Notes under the pieces: model-generated
Seen by the model: only the letters and a program-made list of their open reading frames with translations
What the model was told of the DNA's origin: nothing
The model's database searches: none
In this document: piece by piece, positions 38,842 through 48,574 of the stretch
Layout of the letters: every line of letters begins with the position of its first letter
Numbering within the stretch: the first letter of the stretch is position 1
Made by a program: the position numbers and the translations under genes
NCBI RefSeq assembly: GCF_000143145.1
Contig: NC_014313.1
Location: forward strand, 248,001-312,000
DNA from: Hyphomicrobium denitrificans ATCC 51888
GTDB lineage: Bacteria > Pseudomonadota > Alphaproteobacteria > Rhizobiales > Hyphomicrobiaceae
DNA: 64,000 bases
Direction of reading: 5' to 3'

Positions 38842-40287
38842 TTATTTCGTTTCTTCCGGCGCACGGTGATAGATGTCGTCCGTGCGCAGGATGTCGTCCT
38901 CGCCGAGATACGATCCGATCTGGACCTCGATGATCTCGACCGGCACCTTGCCGGGGTTTTCGAGGCGATGCCATTGCGTCGCGACGATGTAGACGCTCTC
39001 ATTCTCGCGCACGAGCTGCTCGCGCTCGCCGATGACGACGCGCGCGGTTCCTTGCACCACGATCCAATGCTCGGAGCGATGATGGTGCATTTGCATGGAC
39101 AGCACGCCGCCGGGCTTCACATGCAGAAGCTTCACCTGGAAGCGCGGGCCGATGTTCAACGTCTCGAAGTAGCCCCACGGGCGGTAGTTTCGGAGGTGCT
39201 GCTCCTGCTCCTTGCGGTTCGAGGAGCGCAGGCGCTGCACGATCTTGGAGACGTCCTGCGTCCGGTTCTTATCCGCGACCAGCAGGGCATCGGGCGTATC
39301 GACGATGACGAGGTCTTTGACGCCGATGGTCGAGACGATCGCCTTCTCGGAATGAATAAAGCAGTCCGACGTGTCTTCGAGGATGGCGTCGCCCTTGACG
39401 AAGTTGCCTGCGGCGTCGCGCGGAGCAATGTCCCAGAGCGAGGCCCATGAGCCGACATCGTTCCAGCCGACATTGAGCGGCAGAACGGCAGCTGCGCCGG
39501 TTTTTTCCATCACGGCGTAGTCGACGGAAATATTCGGCGCCGTCGCGAAGGCGGCCTTGTCGAGGCGCAAAAATCCAAGGTCTTCCTTGGCGCCTGCGAG
39601 CGCGGCGCGCGCGGCCTGCAAGATATCGGGTTGCAGGCGTTCGATTTCGTTCAGGAATGTCCGGGCGTTGAGCACGAAGATGCCGCTGTTCCAGAAGCGA
39701 TCGCCAGCCGCGAGATATGTTTCCGCGGTGGCGCGATCGGGCTTCTCGGCAAAGGAGTCGACGGCGAACGCCTGGCCTTCGAAACCTTCAAGCGCGCTGC
39801 CCTGCTTGATGTAGCCGTAGCCGGTGTGCGGCTCGTTCGGCTTGATCCCGAAGAGGACAAGCTTGCCGGTCGCCGCGACTTCGGCGGCGCGTTTGACGGC
39901 GGCTGCGAACACCGCATCGTCCTTTACGACGTGATCGGACGGCATGACGGCGAGCGTCGCCTTAGGGCTTGCTTCGAGCGCGACGAGCGCCGCGACGGCG
40001 ATGGCGGGAGCCGTGTTACGCGCGACGGGTTCGAGGATGATCGCGAGCGGATCAATCCCCAAGCGCTCGACTTCCTCGCGAATGAGAAAGCGATGATCGT
40101 TATTGCAAAGAAGGATCGGAGCCTTGAAGCCCGACGACTGCTGCAAGCGTCCGAGGGCGGCCGAGAGAAAGCTGCCGTTCTGGCTGTTGAAGAACCGGAT
40201 GAATTGTTTCGGATACATGGACCGCGACAGCGGCCACAGGCGCGTGCCGGAGCCGCCCGATAGAATTACCGGAAAGATGTCGCTCAT
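38842..40287 (-). CDS. cpsB: Mannose-1-phosphate guanylyltransferase / mannose-6-phosphate isomerase
   Basis: This bifunctional enzyme supplies GDP-mannose for polysaccharides. The 481-residue protein has an N-terminal nucleotidyltransferase domain (VILSGGSGTRLWPLSRSMYP, with the PKQF continuation; VMPSDHVV; FAEKPDRATAETY; WNSGIFVLNA) and a C-terminal cupin isomerase domain (RPWGYFETLNIGPRFQVKLL, LSMQMHHHRSEHWIVVQG, ENESVYIVATQWHRLENPGK). ATG 40287 is chosen over one six codons earlier. It stands alone; no glycosyltransferase cluster lies alongside, although a Wzz-like gene lies about 6 kb away. Confidence 0.94.
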   Translation of the reverse strand: MSDIFPVILSGGSGTRLWPLSRSMYPKQFIRFFNSQNGSFLSAALGRLQQSSGFKAPILLCNNDHRFLIREEVERLGIDPLAIILEPVARNTAPAIAVAALVALEASPKATLAVMPSDHVVKDDAVFAAAVKRAAEVAATGKLVLFGIKPNEPHTGYGYIKQGSALEGFEGQAFAVDSFAEKPDRATAETYLAAGDRFWNSGIFVLNARTFLNEIERLQPDILQAARAALAGAKEDLGFLRLDKAAFATAPNISVDYAVMEKTGAAAVLPLNVGWNDVGSWASLWDIAPRDAAGNFVKGDAILEDTSDCFIHSEKAIVSTIGVKDLVIVDTPDALLVADKNRTQDVSKIVQRLRSSNRKEQEQHLRNYRPWGYFETLNIGPRFQVKLLHVKPGGVLSMQMHHHRSEHWIVVQGTARVVIGEREQLVRENESVYIVATQWHRLENPGKVPVEIIEVQIGSYLGEDDILRTDDIYHRAPEETK

Positions 40288-40424
40288 CGACTTCCCCAAC
40301 CCCATTTAACGGAACGAGCCAAAGTCATGCGCCCGTTCTACGACACCGCTACTGATAGAATAATGAACAGTTCTGGGGTCGACCCAGGCGCGCGGCAAGG
40401 ACTGATTGAGAAGAGTGATAACGG

Positions 40425-42434
40425 TTAACCGTGTGGGCGAGTTAGTCTTTCCCGCAGCGTGCGCAGCGAACTTGGCGGCTCGGAAGGTGCCCGCGAGGGC
40501 GCCGAGGACATGCCCGGCGCGTTAACGCGGTCACCCATCATCGACGCCGCGGATGCGCTTCGGGCCGAATGACCTGCGGGCGGAGTATGCGTGGGCGGCA
40601 TCGCGTCCTTGCGCGACGTGGGGTGGCCGTTTCCGGGAACCGGCGTCCCGGCGCTGCCGCGCGCCGGCGGCGTTTCGCGGCGCGGTTCGCCTTGCGGTGC
40701 CGGGGCCGGGCTGGCGTTCGTATCGGCGGCAGAGTTGATGCTCAGCGCGTCCGCCATCAAAGCCATGTTGTGGGAATTGTCGCCGGTCGCGGTTCCGGAC
40801 AGGCGCCAGCGCTCGACGATCTGTTCGAGGAAGCCATCGTCGCCCAGAGATTTCTGCCATCGCTCGGAGAAGCGAGCGGTCGAGGAGCGCGGCAGTGCGT
40901 GCGGGGGCAATTCGTCGAACTTGATGCGCACGGGCAGCGCCATGCCGTCGCCGAATGCGATCGCTTCGCGCTGGCCGAGCGAGGGAAGGAATTCGAGCAG
41001 GCCGGCGCCGGTGTCGGCAACGGCGGAGGTCACGATCTCCTGGTCGCGATCGTTCGACATGCGGAGCGCGAACACGGTGTTGCACTGGGACAGGATGGTC
41101 GGATCGATTTCGGCGGGGCGCTGGGTGACGATGCACAGCGAGGCGCCGTATTTGCGGCCTTCCTTGGCGATCTTGGCGATAGCGCGTTTGCAGGGCTCGA
41201 AGCCGAGGGCGCTGTTCGCCGGAACGTAACGATGCGCTTCTTCGCAGACGAGCGTTACGGGGACCTGGCCTTCGCTCCAGAGCGCGAAGTCGAACGTCAG
41301 CCGGCAGAGTACGGAGACGACGACGTTGACGATCTCCGACGGAATGCCGGTCAGCTCAAGGATCGTGATCGGCTTGTTGTTGACCGGCACGCGGAAGATG
41401 CGGCTCAGGATCTGAGTCATGCTGTCGTAGACGGTCAGCGAGCCGAACATGAAGGAGTAGCGGATGTCCTTCGAGACCGTTTCGATGCGGTGCTTCAGAT
41501 TGCGATAGGGCGTCAGATCCCGTTTGTTTTCGAGGCGGCCCATACGCTCGTCGATCAGCGCGACAAGCTCGGAGATGCGATAGGGAACGGGCGTGTCGAC
41601 GGTATAGCGGCTGTGGTCGGCGCGGCGGGGCTTTGCACCTTCTCCGGAGCGGCTGTTGGCGTAGCGGGCTTTCGCGACCGGGATGAGATCCTGGAGCACG
41701 TCCGTTTCGGTCTTGCGTTCGCCGTCGCCGACGAGCACCTCAACGATTTCCTCGAACGTCAGGAGCCAATAGGGCAGGTGCATGTTCCGCGGCGAGACGA
41801 CCTCGGCCCATTCGGTGAATGCGGTCGCGTATTCGTTGTGCGGATCGAGCAGAACGATGTGGGCTGCGGGATGCTTTTCGAGGATCGACCGCAGGATCAG
41901 GGCCGTGGTGCAGGATTTGCCGGTGCCCGTGGTTCCAAGGATCGCAAAATGCTTGCCGAGCAACTCATCGACGCGAACCATCGCCGGAATGGAGCTATCC
42001 TGGCGGATGCAGCCGACGCGGACCGTTTCACCGGCTTCACCGCAGAACGCGCATTGCAGCTCTGATTTCGACGCGACGCGAGCGCGATCGCCAAGGGCAG
42101 GGTAGTTCGTGACGCCGCGATTGAATTTGAGCGGCTTGCCGTCCAGACCTTTGACAAGCTCGCCGACGAGGCCGATTTCGGCGATCCAGACTTCGCCGTC
42201 GCCTTCGCGTTGCGAGGGAACGGGAACGCTCAGTGCGGAGACGATCGCGAGAACGAGCGCGCTCGACGTTTCGATGGCGATCAGCGTGCCCATGTCGGGG
42301 CCGTCTTTGAGGCTGCGCGCGCGCGCGTCGGAGGAGCCGTCGAGCAGGACGATGGCTTTCGATCCATTGACGGATACGATGCGGCCGATGGAGGTGTCCG
42401 CGGTTCGCCGCTGGTCGTCGTTGTGGCTGTTCAT
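40425..42434 (-). CDS. HerA-like (DUF87) ATPase
   Basis: The 669-residue protein has an N-terminal beta-barrel of HerA type (IGRIVSVNGSKAIVLLDG), then CAFCGEAGETVRVGC with cysteines at 128, 131 and 142 that could bind a metal. The FtsK/HerA motor domain follows with Walker A LGTTGTGKS (Lys173), Walker B TLVCEEAHRYVP, sensor IVTQRPAEIDPTILSQCNTV and the arginine-bearing FALRMSNDRDQE. The last 100 residues are disordered, rich in Pro, Ala and Ser. HerA is usually a hexameric DNA translocase partnered with NurA nuclease, but no nuclease gene is adjacent. The gene starts 22 bp after a histidine kinase gene, so the two are likely co-transcribed. Confidence 0.88.
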   Translation of the reverse strand: MNSHNDDQRRTADTSIGRIVSVNGSKAIVLLDGSSDARARSLKDGPDMGTLIAIETSSALVLAIVSALSVPVPSQREGDGEVWIAEIGLVGELVKGLDGKPLKFNRGVTNYPALGDRARVASKSELQCAFCGEAGETVRVGCIRQDSSIPAMVRVDELLGKHFAILGTTGTGKSCTTALILRSILEKHPAAHIVLLDPHNEYATAFTEWAEVVSPRNMHLPYWLLTFEEIVEVLVGDGERKTETDVLQDLIPVAKARYANSRSGEGAKPRRADHSRYTVDTPVPYRISELVALIDERMGRLENKRDLTPYRNLKHRIETVSKDIRYSFMFGSLTVYDSMTQILSRIFRVPVNNKPITILELTGIPSEIVNVVVSVLCRLTFDFALWSEGQVPVTLVCEEAHRYVPANSALGFEPCKRAIAKIAKEGRKYGASLCIVTQRPAEIDPTILSQCNTVFALRMSNDRDQEIVTSAVADTGAGLLEFLPSLGQREAIAFGDGMALPVRIKFDELPPHALPRSSTARFSERWQKSLGDDGFLEQIVERWRLSGTATGDNSHNMALMADALSINSAADTNASPAPAPQGEPRRETPPARGSAGTPVPGNGHPTSRKDAMPPTHTPPAGHSARSASAASMMGDRVNAPGMSSAPSRAPSEPPSSLRTLRERLTRPHG

Positions 42435-42456
42435 GAGCTGTTTTGCTTTTTCTCGT

Positions 42457-43299
42457 TCAGGCAGCCGAGTTTCTAGCGTCGTGCATCATTGCCGCGCTCG
42501 AAGCGGCGACGGTATCTCGCCCGGGAAACGTGATGACGACTTCCGTGCCTTCATTCTGTTGGGAAGCGATGTAGAGCGCTCCGCCGTGCAACTCGACGAG
42601 TGCTTTCGCGATCGGAAGTCCGAGACCCGCGCCCTCGCGCCAGCGCGATCGGCCGCCGTCGACCTGGCCGAACGGCGCCATCGCGACGTCGATTTCATCG
42701 GGGCTCATGCCGACGCCGCTGTCGCGTATGGCGACGATGGCGCCGTGGTCGGCGGTGCGCTGGGCTTTAACCGCAACGGTGCCGTCGGCGGGCGTGAACT
42801 TGATCGCGTTCGAGAGGACGTTGGTGAAGATCTGCTTCAGTTTCACGGCGTCGCCGCGGATCAACGGGAGGTCGGCGGCGATCGCCACGTCGACATCGAT
42901 GTCGCCGACGCGCGACTGGTGGTGGAACGCATCGATGCTGTCGGCGAGGATATCGCGCAGATTGATCTCGCGGCTGTCGATCGCGTACTTGCCGCTTTGC
43001 AGCTTCGAGATGTCGAGAATGTCGTTGATGACGGACAGCAGATGGCCGGCCGCGTCATTGATCAGCGTCGCGTACTCAACGATCTCTTTATCGGGGAGCC
43101 GGCGCTCCTGATGCTGCGTCAACAATTTCGAAAAGCCGATCACCGTATTGAGCGGCGTTTTCAGCTCGTGGCTCATGTTGGCGATGAATTCGGACTTCAC
43201 CTTGCTCGCAAGTTCGGTCTCGATGCGCGCGGAATGCTCGGCGACGCGGGCGCGATGGCGCAGAACGGCGTCGCTCAACAGCGACGCATACTCGGACAT
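42457..43299 (-). CDS. Sensor histidine kinase without a visible sensor domain
   Basis: The 280-residue protein begins with a short helical region (SLLSDAVLRHRARVAEHSAR), then the HisKA phosphoacceptor domain IANMSHELKTPLNTVIGFSK (His44). The ATPase domain has N box IFTNVLSNAIKFTP, G1 DSGVGMSPDEI and G2 GAGLGLPIAKALVE. There is no transmembrane segment, PAS or receiver domain, so it is cytoplasmic and its signal is unknown. An ATG at 43341 would add 14 residues. The conserved part begins at MSEYASLL. No response regulator gene is next to it; the HerA-like gene follows after 22 bp. Confidence 0.88.
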   Translation of the reverse strand: MSEYASLLSDAVLRHRARVAEHSARIETELASKVKSEFIANMSHELKTPLNTVIGFSKLLTQHQERRLPDKEIVEYATLINDAAGHLLSVINDILDISKLQSGKYAIDSREINLRDILADSIDAFHHQSRVGDIDVDVAIAADLPLIRGDAVKLKQIFTNVLSNAIKFTPADGTVAVKAQRTADHGAIVAIRDSGVGMSPDEIDVAMAPFGQVDGGRSRWREGAGLGLPIAKALVELHGGALYIASQQNEGTEVVITFPGRDTVAASSAAMMHDARNSAA

Positions 43300-43537
43300 T
43301 AGCGAGTTTGTTTTCGGGTTTCCTGCGGAGCCGAAATGCATGGTGCAGCCTGACGCGGTGCTGATAACAGCATTCAATCTATGGTCGGGTGCCTAATCCA
43401 AGGTTAAGGCGCGGCGCGGTGGCACCATTAGAACGGCTCTTGAGCGGTGACGTTTCACGCCAGCGCGGGCAAACGGCAATCGAAGTGAATAAAGGGTTTA
43501 TTAGGAGCAATACTTTGTAAATGTTTGCGCGGCGCGG

Positions 43538-44260
43538 TCAGCGCATGACGAATTTGAACGGCTGCGTAAACGCCAGCGGCTTGACGCTGACCTGCGGAGG
43601 GATCGGCGGGAACGGCGCGGCCCGGTCGAGCGCCGCGGTCGCTGCGTCGTCGAGGACCTTCGAACCTGAGCTCTTGGCGATTTCCTTCGACAGCAGCTTG
43701 CCATCGACATCGATCGTGTAGCGCATGATGACAGTGCCTGCGATCGAAGACCTGGGGTTCACCTTGGCGCGCTGAACGTGGTCGTTGATCTGGCCGAGGT
43801 AGAGGCCGAGCATCTTGGCGTTACCACCCGACTGCGCTTCGCCCGAGCTTTGCTGCGTGACGACAGCGACCTGCTCCGGCTGCGACTGCGCCTGAATGGC
43901 CTCCGGCGGGGGCGGTTCTTCGATCGGCGGCGGCTCTTCGGTTTTGACGACCTCCGTCACGACCGAGCTTTCCTCGGAGGCGATGACGTCGCGAAGCTCG
44001 TCGGGTTTGACTTGCTCCGGCGGCGGTGGAGGCGCCGCTTGCACCGGCACGATTTCGGCGGTTTCGATCGTCTCCATCGCGTCGCCGAGCTTGGAAATGC
44101 CTTCTTCGGCGATGCCCTGCTGGACGAGCACGATGTCAGTGCCGCTGCCCATGTCGAGGGCTTCAGAATTCGTTTCGAGATACGCTGGAAGCATGGCGTA
44201 GCCGATTGATCCATGAATTATCACGGACACCACAATCGCGATCAATCGTAGCCAAGGCAT
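43538..44260 (-). CDS. tonB: Energy transducer TonB
   Basis: TonB passes proton-motive energy from ExbB/ExbD to outer membrane receptors. The 240-residue protein has an N-terminal anchor (LRLIAIVVSVIIHGSIGYAM), a periplasm-spanning Pro/Glu-rich region (PVQAAPPPPPEQVKPDEL, EEPPPIEEPPPPEAIQ) and the C-terminal TonB domain (RAKVNPRSSIAGTVIMRYTI, DGKLLSKEIAKSSGSKVLDD, AAPFPPIPPQ). It is the last gene of a four-gene minus-strand operon, 19 bp after exbD. Confidence 0.92.
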   Translation of the reverse strand: MPWLRLIAIVVSVIIHGSIGYAMLPAYLETNSEALDMGSGTDIVLVQQGIAEEGISKLGDAMETIETAEIVPVQAAPPPPPEQVKPDELRDVIASEESSVVTEVVKTEEPPPIEEPPPPEAIQAQSQPEQVAVVTQQSSGEAQSGGNAKMLGLYLGQINDHVQRAKVNPRSSIAGTVIMRYTIDVDGKLLSKEIAKSSGSKVLDDAATAALDRAAPFPPIPPQVSVKPLAFTQPFKFVMR

Positions 44261-44279
44261 TTTGGCGGCTCGTAGTTTT

Positions 44280-44731
<452 letters not shown>

Positions 44732-44732
<1 letters not shown>

Positions 44733-45415
44733 CAGTTCGTACCCTCTACGCCGCTGCGCGACAGCGAGCGCGCCAGACCGACGATGGCGGGTGCGGCGCG
44801 ATCGGCTGCACGACCGAGCGCAACCGTGATCTGGTTATAAAAGATGACGGCCGGAATTGCGGCGGCGAGGCCGACGGCCGTTGCAAACAGCGCTTCGGCG
44901 ATGCCCGGTGCGACGACCGCAAGACTGGTGTCTTTCGACTGCGCGATTGCCGTAAACGAATTCATGATGCCCCAGACGGTGCCGAACAATCCGATGAACG
45001 GCGCCGCCGAACCGAGGGTCGCAAGAAACGGCAAGCCCTGTTCGATGCCTTTCAGCTGGCGCTTCGTGGCGCTGCGCATCGCGATTTCAAGACGATCGCG
45101 GACTTCGCCCGTCGAGCCGTCGTGCGCGCCTTCCGTCCATTCGGTGCGAGCGGCATCGATGATGGCGCGGATCAGGCCCGACGATTTCGCGGCGGGAAGC
45201 GTTCCCGTCTGACTGCTTTTTTCCAGTTGCTTGATCTCGCGATTGACGAGCCAGACGCGGATCAGCTTTTCGAACGTCATTGCCCAGCACACCACGGACG
45301 CCGAAAGGAGACCGACGATGATGCATTTAACGACGACGTCGGCATGCTGGAACAGTCCGAGTATCGTCAGATCACGGCCGGCAATTTCTTCTGCCAATAA
45401 GTACAAGACGGTCAC
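44732..45415 (-). CDS. exbB: Biopolymer transport protein ExbB
   Basis: The 227-residue protein has three transmembrane helices ([58 protein letters not shown]) and the signature [20 protein letters not shown] of the MotA/TolQ/ExbB proton channels. It could be read as TolQ, but the partner gene is a TonB rather than TolA and no tolB/pal follow, so ExbB is favoured. The start is a GTG four bases after the stop of the preceding gene. Confidence 0.9.
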
Positions 45416-45418
45416 CGC

Positions 45419-45874
45419 TTACTTTGAAAGTTCAACTTTTGTGAGTGTCGACGTGGTCAGATTCTGAAGGCAGTGTTCGACCGGTCCTGACTCGGATTTG
45501 CATTCCATAACGTCATTGATCAGCAGCGATCCGATCTTGTCGCAGGCGATCGCGTCGATATCGAACAGCTTGACCGACTTCTTCTTCGTGCGGAGCGGTC
45601 CAAGCTCCAGCGAGAACCGTTTGCCGATGACGCCGTCGGCCTGGAACAGCACCAGATCGACCTTGAATGACTGATACGACGTGGGCGTCTCATTCTTGAC
45701 GACGAGATAGGCGCGGCAGCCTTTTTCGACGGGATCGAGCTTGTTCAATTCGATCTTTACAGATTCTGCAGCGGGCTCGGTCGCTTGCGGTTCAGCGACG
45801 GCAAACGATGCGCCGGCTGCCGTCGATGCCAGGATTGCGCATGGTAATAGGACACGCTTCAGATTTCTGATCAC
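45419..45874 (-). CDS. Exported protein at the head of the exbBD-tonB operon
   Basis: From a GTG at 45874 the 151-residue product begins MIRNLKRVLLPCAILASTAA, a clear signal peptide with cleavage probably after SFAVA. ATGs at 45904 and 45958 are alternative, longer starts. The mature protein has IELNKLDPVEKGCRAYLVVK, YQSFKVDLVLFQADGVIGKR, and DIDAIACDKIGSLLINDVME, with four cysteines that could form two disulfides. I recognise no named family. Its stop is four bases before exbB, so it belongs to the TonB system operon and may be a periplasmic accessory of it. Confidence 0.78.
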   Translation of the reverse strand: MIRNLKRVLLPCAILASTAAGASFAVAEPQATEPAAESVKIELNKLDPVEKGCRAYLVVKNETPTSYQSFKVDLVLFQADGVIGKRFSLELGPLRTKKKSVKLFDIDAIACDKIGSLLINDVMECKSESGPVEHCLQNLTTSTLTKVELSK

Positions 45875-46005
45875 GGTCAAACTTTCTGTTCCGAAAATGA
45901 GCATGGTTGCCAAAAGCGTGTAGCGATTTTGGCGGTCGGTTGCCAGTATCATTTGCATAACTATTCGCTCTGTGATGTCGCAATCAGAGGCTTGATACTG
46001 CTTGT

Positions 46006-46025
46006 TTTAGAACGATTTTTAGAAA
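46006..46025 (-). promoter_or_regulatory. Candidate iron-control element upstream of the exbBD-tonB operon
   Basis: On the minus strand TTCTAAAA occurs twice in direct orientation (46025-46018 and 46013-46006), one helical turn apart at a 12-base period. TTCTAAA is a half-site of the rhizobial iron control element bound by Irr. The arrangement here is a direct rather than the usual inverted repeat. It lies about 130 bp upstream of the preferred start codon of the operon's first gene. Confidence 0.35.
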
Positions 46026-46187
46026 GGCGGCGATTGCCCCATCAGCGCCGCACGCTGCCGCACCGCATCGAGAAAAATTCCCGACGCGATAAGTCCAGTT
46101 TTCTAGCGGGCTGCGCCACATGTGCCTCATCTGCAACTTAGAATTCGAACGGATTTTGCGCGATTTTCTCCCGCTCGCGTATCGGCG

Positions 46188-47879
46188 TCAGGCGGCATGC
46201 GCCTTGAAGATGCGGTGCGGCGCAACCGCCTTCATCTCTGCGAGAACCTCGAAAAGGCTCATGATCGCTGTGTCTTCCCGTGCGGCTATATCGGTCAAGG
46301 CGGCGCCTACGATCTTCGGCTGACAGGCGGCGATCTTGCTTAAGGCCCGCCTGGCGACACGCTTGGGCGTCTTCTGCCAGGCGGTCACGAACACGATGTC
46401 GTCGGCCAGATCGGCGAGGATACGGGCGTCGTCCGCTTTCAGCAGCGGCGGCGCCGCCATCACGATGGTGACGAAGTCCTTGCGTAGTGCGGCGATCGCA
46501 TCCGCGAACGCCTTCGACCCTAATATGTCGCGCACGGGGATCGGGATCAGCGAGGGTCCGCAGGCCGGGAGAAAATGCAGCCCGGTCGCGCAATCGCGGA
46601 GTATGGCGTTTGCGACCGGCTTGCGGCCTGCTATCCGGTCCAGAAACCCTGACGCGCTGTTACCGGCAAGCTGCTGGGTCAAAGCCGCGGCGCGAAAGTC
46701 GGCGTCGATCAGCAGCGGGGTATGTCCGGCAACGGCATACTGATGGGCGATGTTGGAGGCGAGGCATTCGGCGCCCTCTCCGGGAAGCGCCGAGACGACG
46801 AGCGTCAAGCGCGATGGCGAGCCGCTGCGCCGCTTTTCGAGTTCGCGGCAGGTTTCGCGCACGGCTTCGGCATAGGCCCCCTCTGGTTCGGCGAGGACGA
46901 AACGGCAGGCGCGTGACGACGTGGCGTCGCGAGCTTCGATCATGGGCAGCGCTGTCATCCGGGGGCAGGCGAACGCGGATCTGACGCGCGACGCTCGCGT
47001 CGATGTTCTGATTTCCAGCAACAGTGCAAGGCCGGCAGCGGCGAGGGTCGCGAACGCAAACGCGATCGCGGCGGTGCGTGCAGGCCGCGCTGCCGTTGCC
47101 TCGCGCGGAGGCACGGCGGCGGTCACGATGCTCGGGCCCGGAACTTCGGAATTCTGGGCGTATTGCGCGAGAAAAGACGCGAAAACGCGCTCGGACTGGC
47201 TGACGATGCCGTCTCCGTCCAAGTCGTCTTTCAGTCTTTGGCCCAGCATCGTGGCGGCGGTTTCGGCGGATGATTTCGTCGCCGACCATTCTTTCAGATA
47301 CGAAGCCGCGACCGCGTTGGCGATGCGGGCGGACTTGGCGGGATCGCTCGATGACATGCGGATGCCGACAAGCAGCGTATTGCGCATTCGCGAGATGGAC
47401 AGGCGGCTCGCGAGGGCGGCCTCGATATTCTGGGTGGGCGAGGTGCCGAGCGTTCGGGACAGCCAGGACATGGGCCCGCGCGAAGTGAACTCGGGATCGT
47501 GGTCGAGATTGAGTGCATCGATTGCGGTGCGGAGAACCGGCGCGGACGTGACTGCGCTGACCTCGGCGTCGATGGTTTCCTGTTTCAGTTCGTGGCCGGT
47601 TGTGTCCGGCGTCGCCGGTTTTGATTTCTGTCGCGGATCGATCTGGATGACGGCCGTCGCGTCGTAACGCGCCGGCAGCGACATCGCGATGGCGGCAGCG
47701 CAGAGTGCGACGACGATGGGAAAGGCTGCGACGGCTTTCGCGCGCTTGTAGACAGCGACGCGCATCAACGCGGCGATCGACTCGTCGCCGTTGTGCCGTT
47801 CGATTTGCCGGTGCTGTTGATCCATAAGTTTGCAGCGCCGATCCGGCGCGATCGCGCCATTCGAAAGGCGCTGGCTCAT
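46188..47879 (-). CDS. Wzz/Wzc-like polysaccharide co-polymerase with degenerate kinase domain
   Basis: The 563-residue protein has two transmembrane segments (AFPIVVALCAAAIAMSL and TAAIAFAFATLAAAGLALLL) flanking a periplasmic Wzz-type domain (RYDATAVIQIDPRQKS, SDPAKSARIANAVAASYLKE). A cytoplasmic BY-kinase-like domain follows. Its P-loop reads SALPGEGAECLASNIA, with Ala370 and Glu371 where active kinases have Lys and Ser/Thr; the Walker A' region LLIDADFRAAAL is partly kept. No C-terminal tyrosine cluster is seen. Residues 219-230, DLDGDGIVSQSE, form a textbook EF-hand calcium loop just before the second membrane segment. The protein probably affects polysaccharide export without kinase activity. 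It is monocistronic. Confidence 0.82.
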   Translation of the reverse strand: MSQRLSNGAIAPDRRCKLMDQQHRQIERHNGDESIAALMRVAVYKRAKAVAAFPIVVALCAAAIAMSLPARYDATAVIQIDPRQKSKPATPDTTGHELKQETIDAEVSAVTSAPVLRTAIDALNLDHDPEFTSRGPMSWLSRTLGTSPTQNIEAALASRLSISRMRNTLLVGIRMSSSDPAKSARIANAVAASYLKEWSATKSSAETAATMLGQRLKDDLDGDGIVSQSERVFASFLAQYAQNSEVPGPSIVTAAVPPREATAARPARTAAIAFAFATLAAAGLALLLEIRTSTRASRVRSAFACPRMTALPMIEARDATSSRACRFVLAEPEGAYAEAVRETCRELEKRRSGSPSRLTLVVSALPGEGAECLASNIAHQYAVAGHTPLLIDADFRAAALTQQLAGNSASGFLDRIAGRKPVANAILRDCATGLHFLPACGPSLIPIPVRDILGSKAFADAIAALRKDFVTIVMAAPPLLKADDARILADLADDIVFVTAWQKTPKRVARRALSKIAACQPKIVGAALTDIAAREDTAIMSLFEVLAEMKAVAPHRIFKAHAA

Positions 47880-48004
47880 AGCCCGAGCGACACGCCTCTG
47901 TGATTCGCGCTCTGATTGTCGCGGGCAAAAGTGAACAGGGCGTTTGTGATGATTAACGCGCCGTTAACGAATTCGTTCGCTAGGGCGGTGCGCGCTCGCA
48001 CGCA

Positions 48005-48379
48005 TCAGGGCGATAGCGTCGCGACGCCGGCCTGGAGGTCGTAGGCGCAGTGGGCGCTCGAGTCGCCGGTGCCAGTCAGGACGAGGTGCGGGTTGCGGAA
48101 GCGCTGCTGCCAGAGCGGGTTCTCGGTATCCCAGAGAGCGACGTTGACGTCGGATGCGCCGAGGGTGATCTCGGCCGCCGAGGCGACGCTCCAAAGGCCC
48201 GCGACCGTGCGTTGCGACGCGACGGGGACCGTCTTCGCCGTCTGCTTGCGGCAAACCTCGATGGCGCGATCGCGGTAGGCCTCGACGAGGGCTTCGCCGA
48301 CGACCGAGCGATACATGCGATCCTGCGTCCAGACTTTCAGGCTGGCTAGCAGCACCAGAATGATGACAACAAAGCGCAT
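48005..48379 (-). CDS. Small exported protein of unknown function
   Basis: The 124-residue protein starts MRFVVIILVLLASLKVW, a signal peptide or single membrane anchor. The remainder, with RSVVGEALVEAYRDRAIEVC, KTVPVASQRTVAGLWSVASA and VALWDTENPLWQQRFRNPHL, matches no family I know. Two cysteines (ending DRAIEVC and near SAHC) could pair. The ribosome site is weak, but the N-terminus is convincing and the opposite strand carries nothing better. It stands alone, divergent from hprA. Confidence 0.6.
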   Translation of the reverse strand: MRFVVIILVLLASLKVWTQDRMYRSVVGEALVEAYRDRAIEVCRKQTAKTVPVASQRTVAGLWSVASAAEITLGASDVNVALWDTENPLWQQRFRNPHLVLTGTGDSSAHCAYDLQAGVATLSP

Positions 48380-48574
48380 GATCGAACCGGGCTGAAACGT
48401 AGGCCTCTAGGGGCTCTTTAGCCGGATAGATTGCGGCAAACGTGATGAAGAAATGGTTGCGTAGCGAGCGTTCGCGGCGCACTCCGAGCGTCCGACGGAC
48501 TTGTCAGGCCCGCTCCGGTCGGGCACAAGCGGGATCATGCGACTAAAGTTCGAATGCCGGAGACCCTTCCCCAG

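Noticed and set aside
40569..42065. 498-codon open frame on the plus strand opposite the HerA-like gene
   Set aside because: No recognisable motif or ribosome site, and the opposite strand encodes clear Walker A and B motifs over the same bases.
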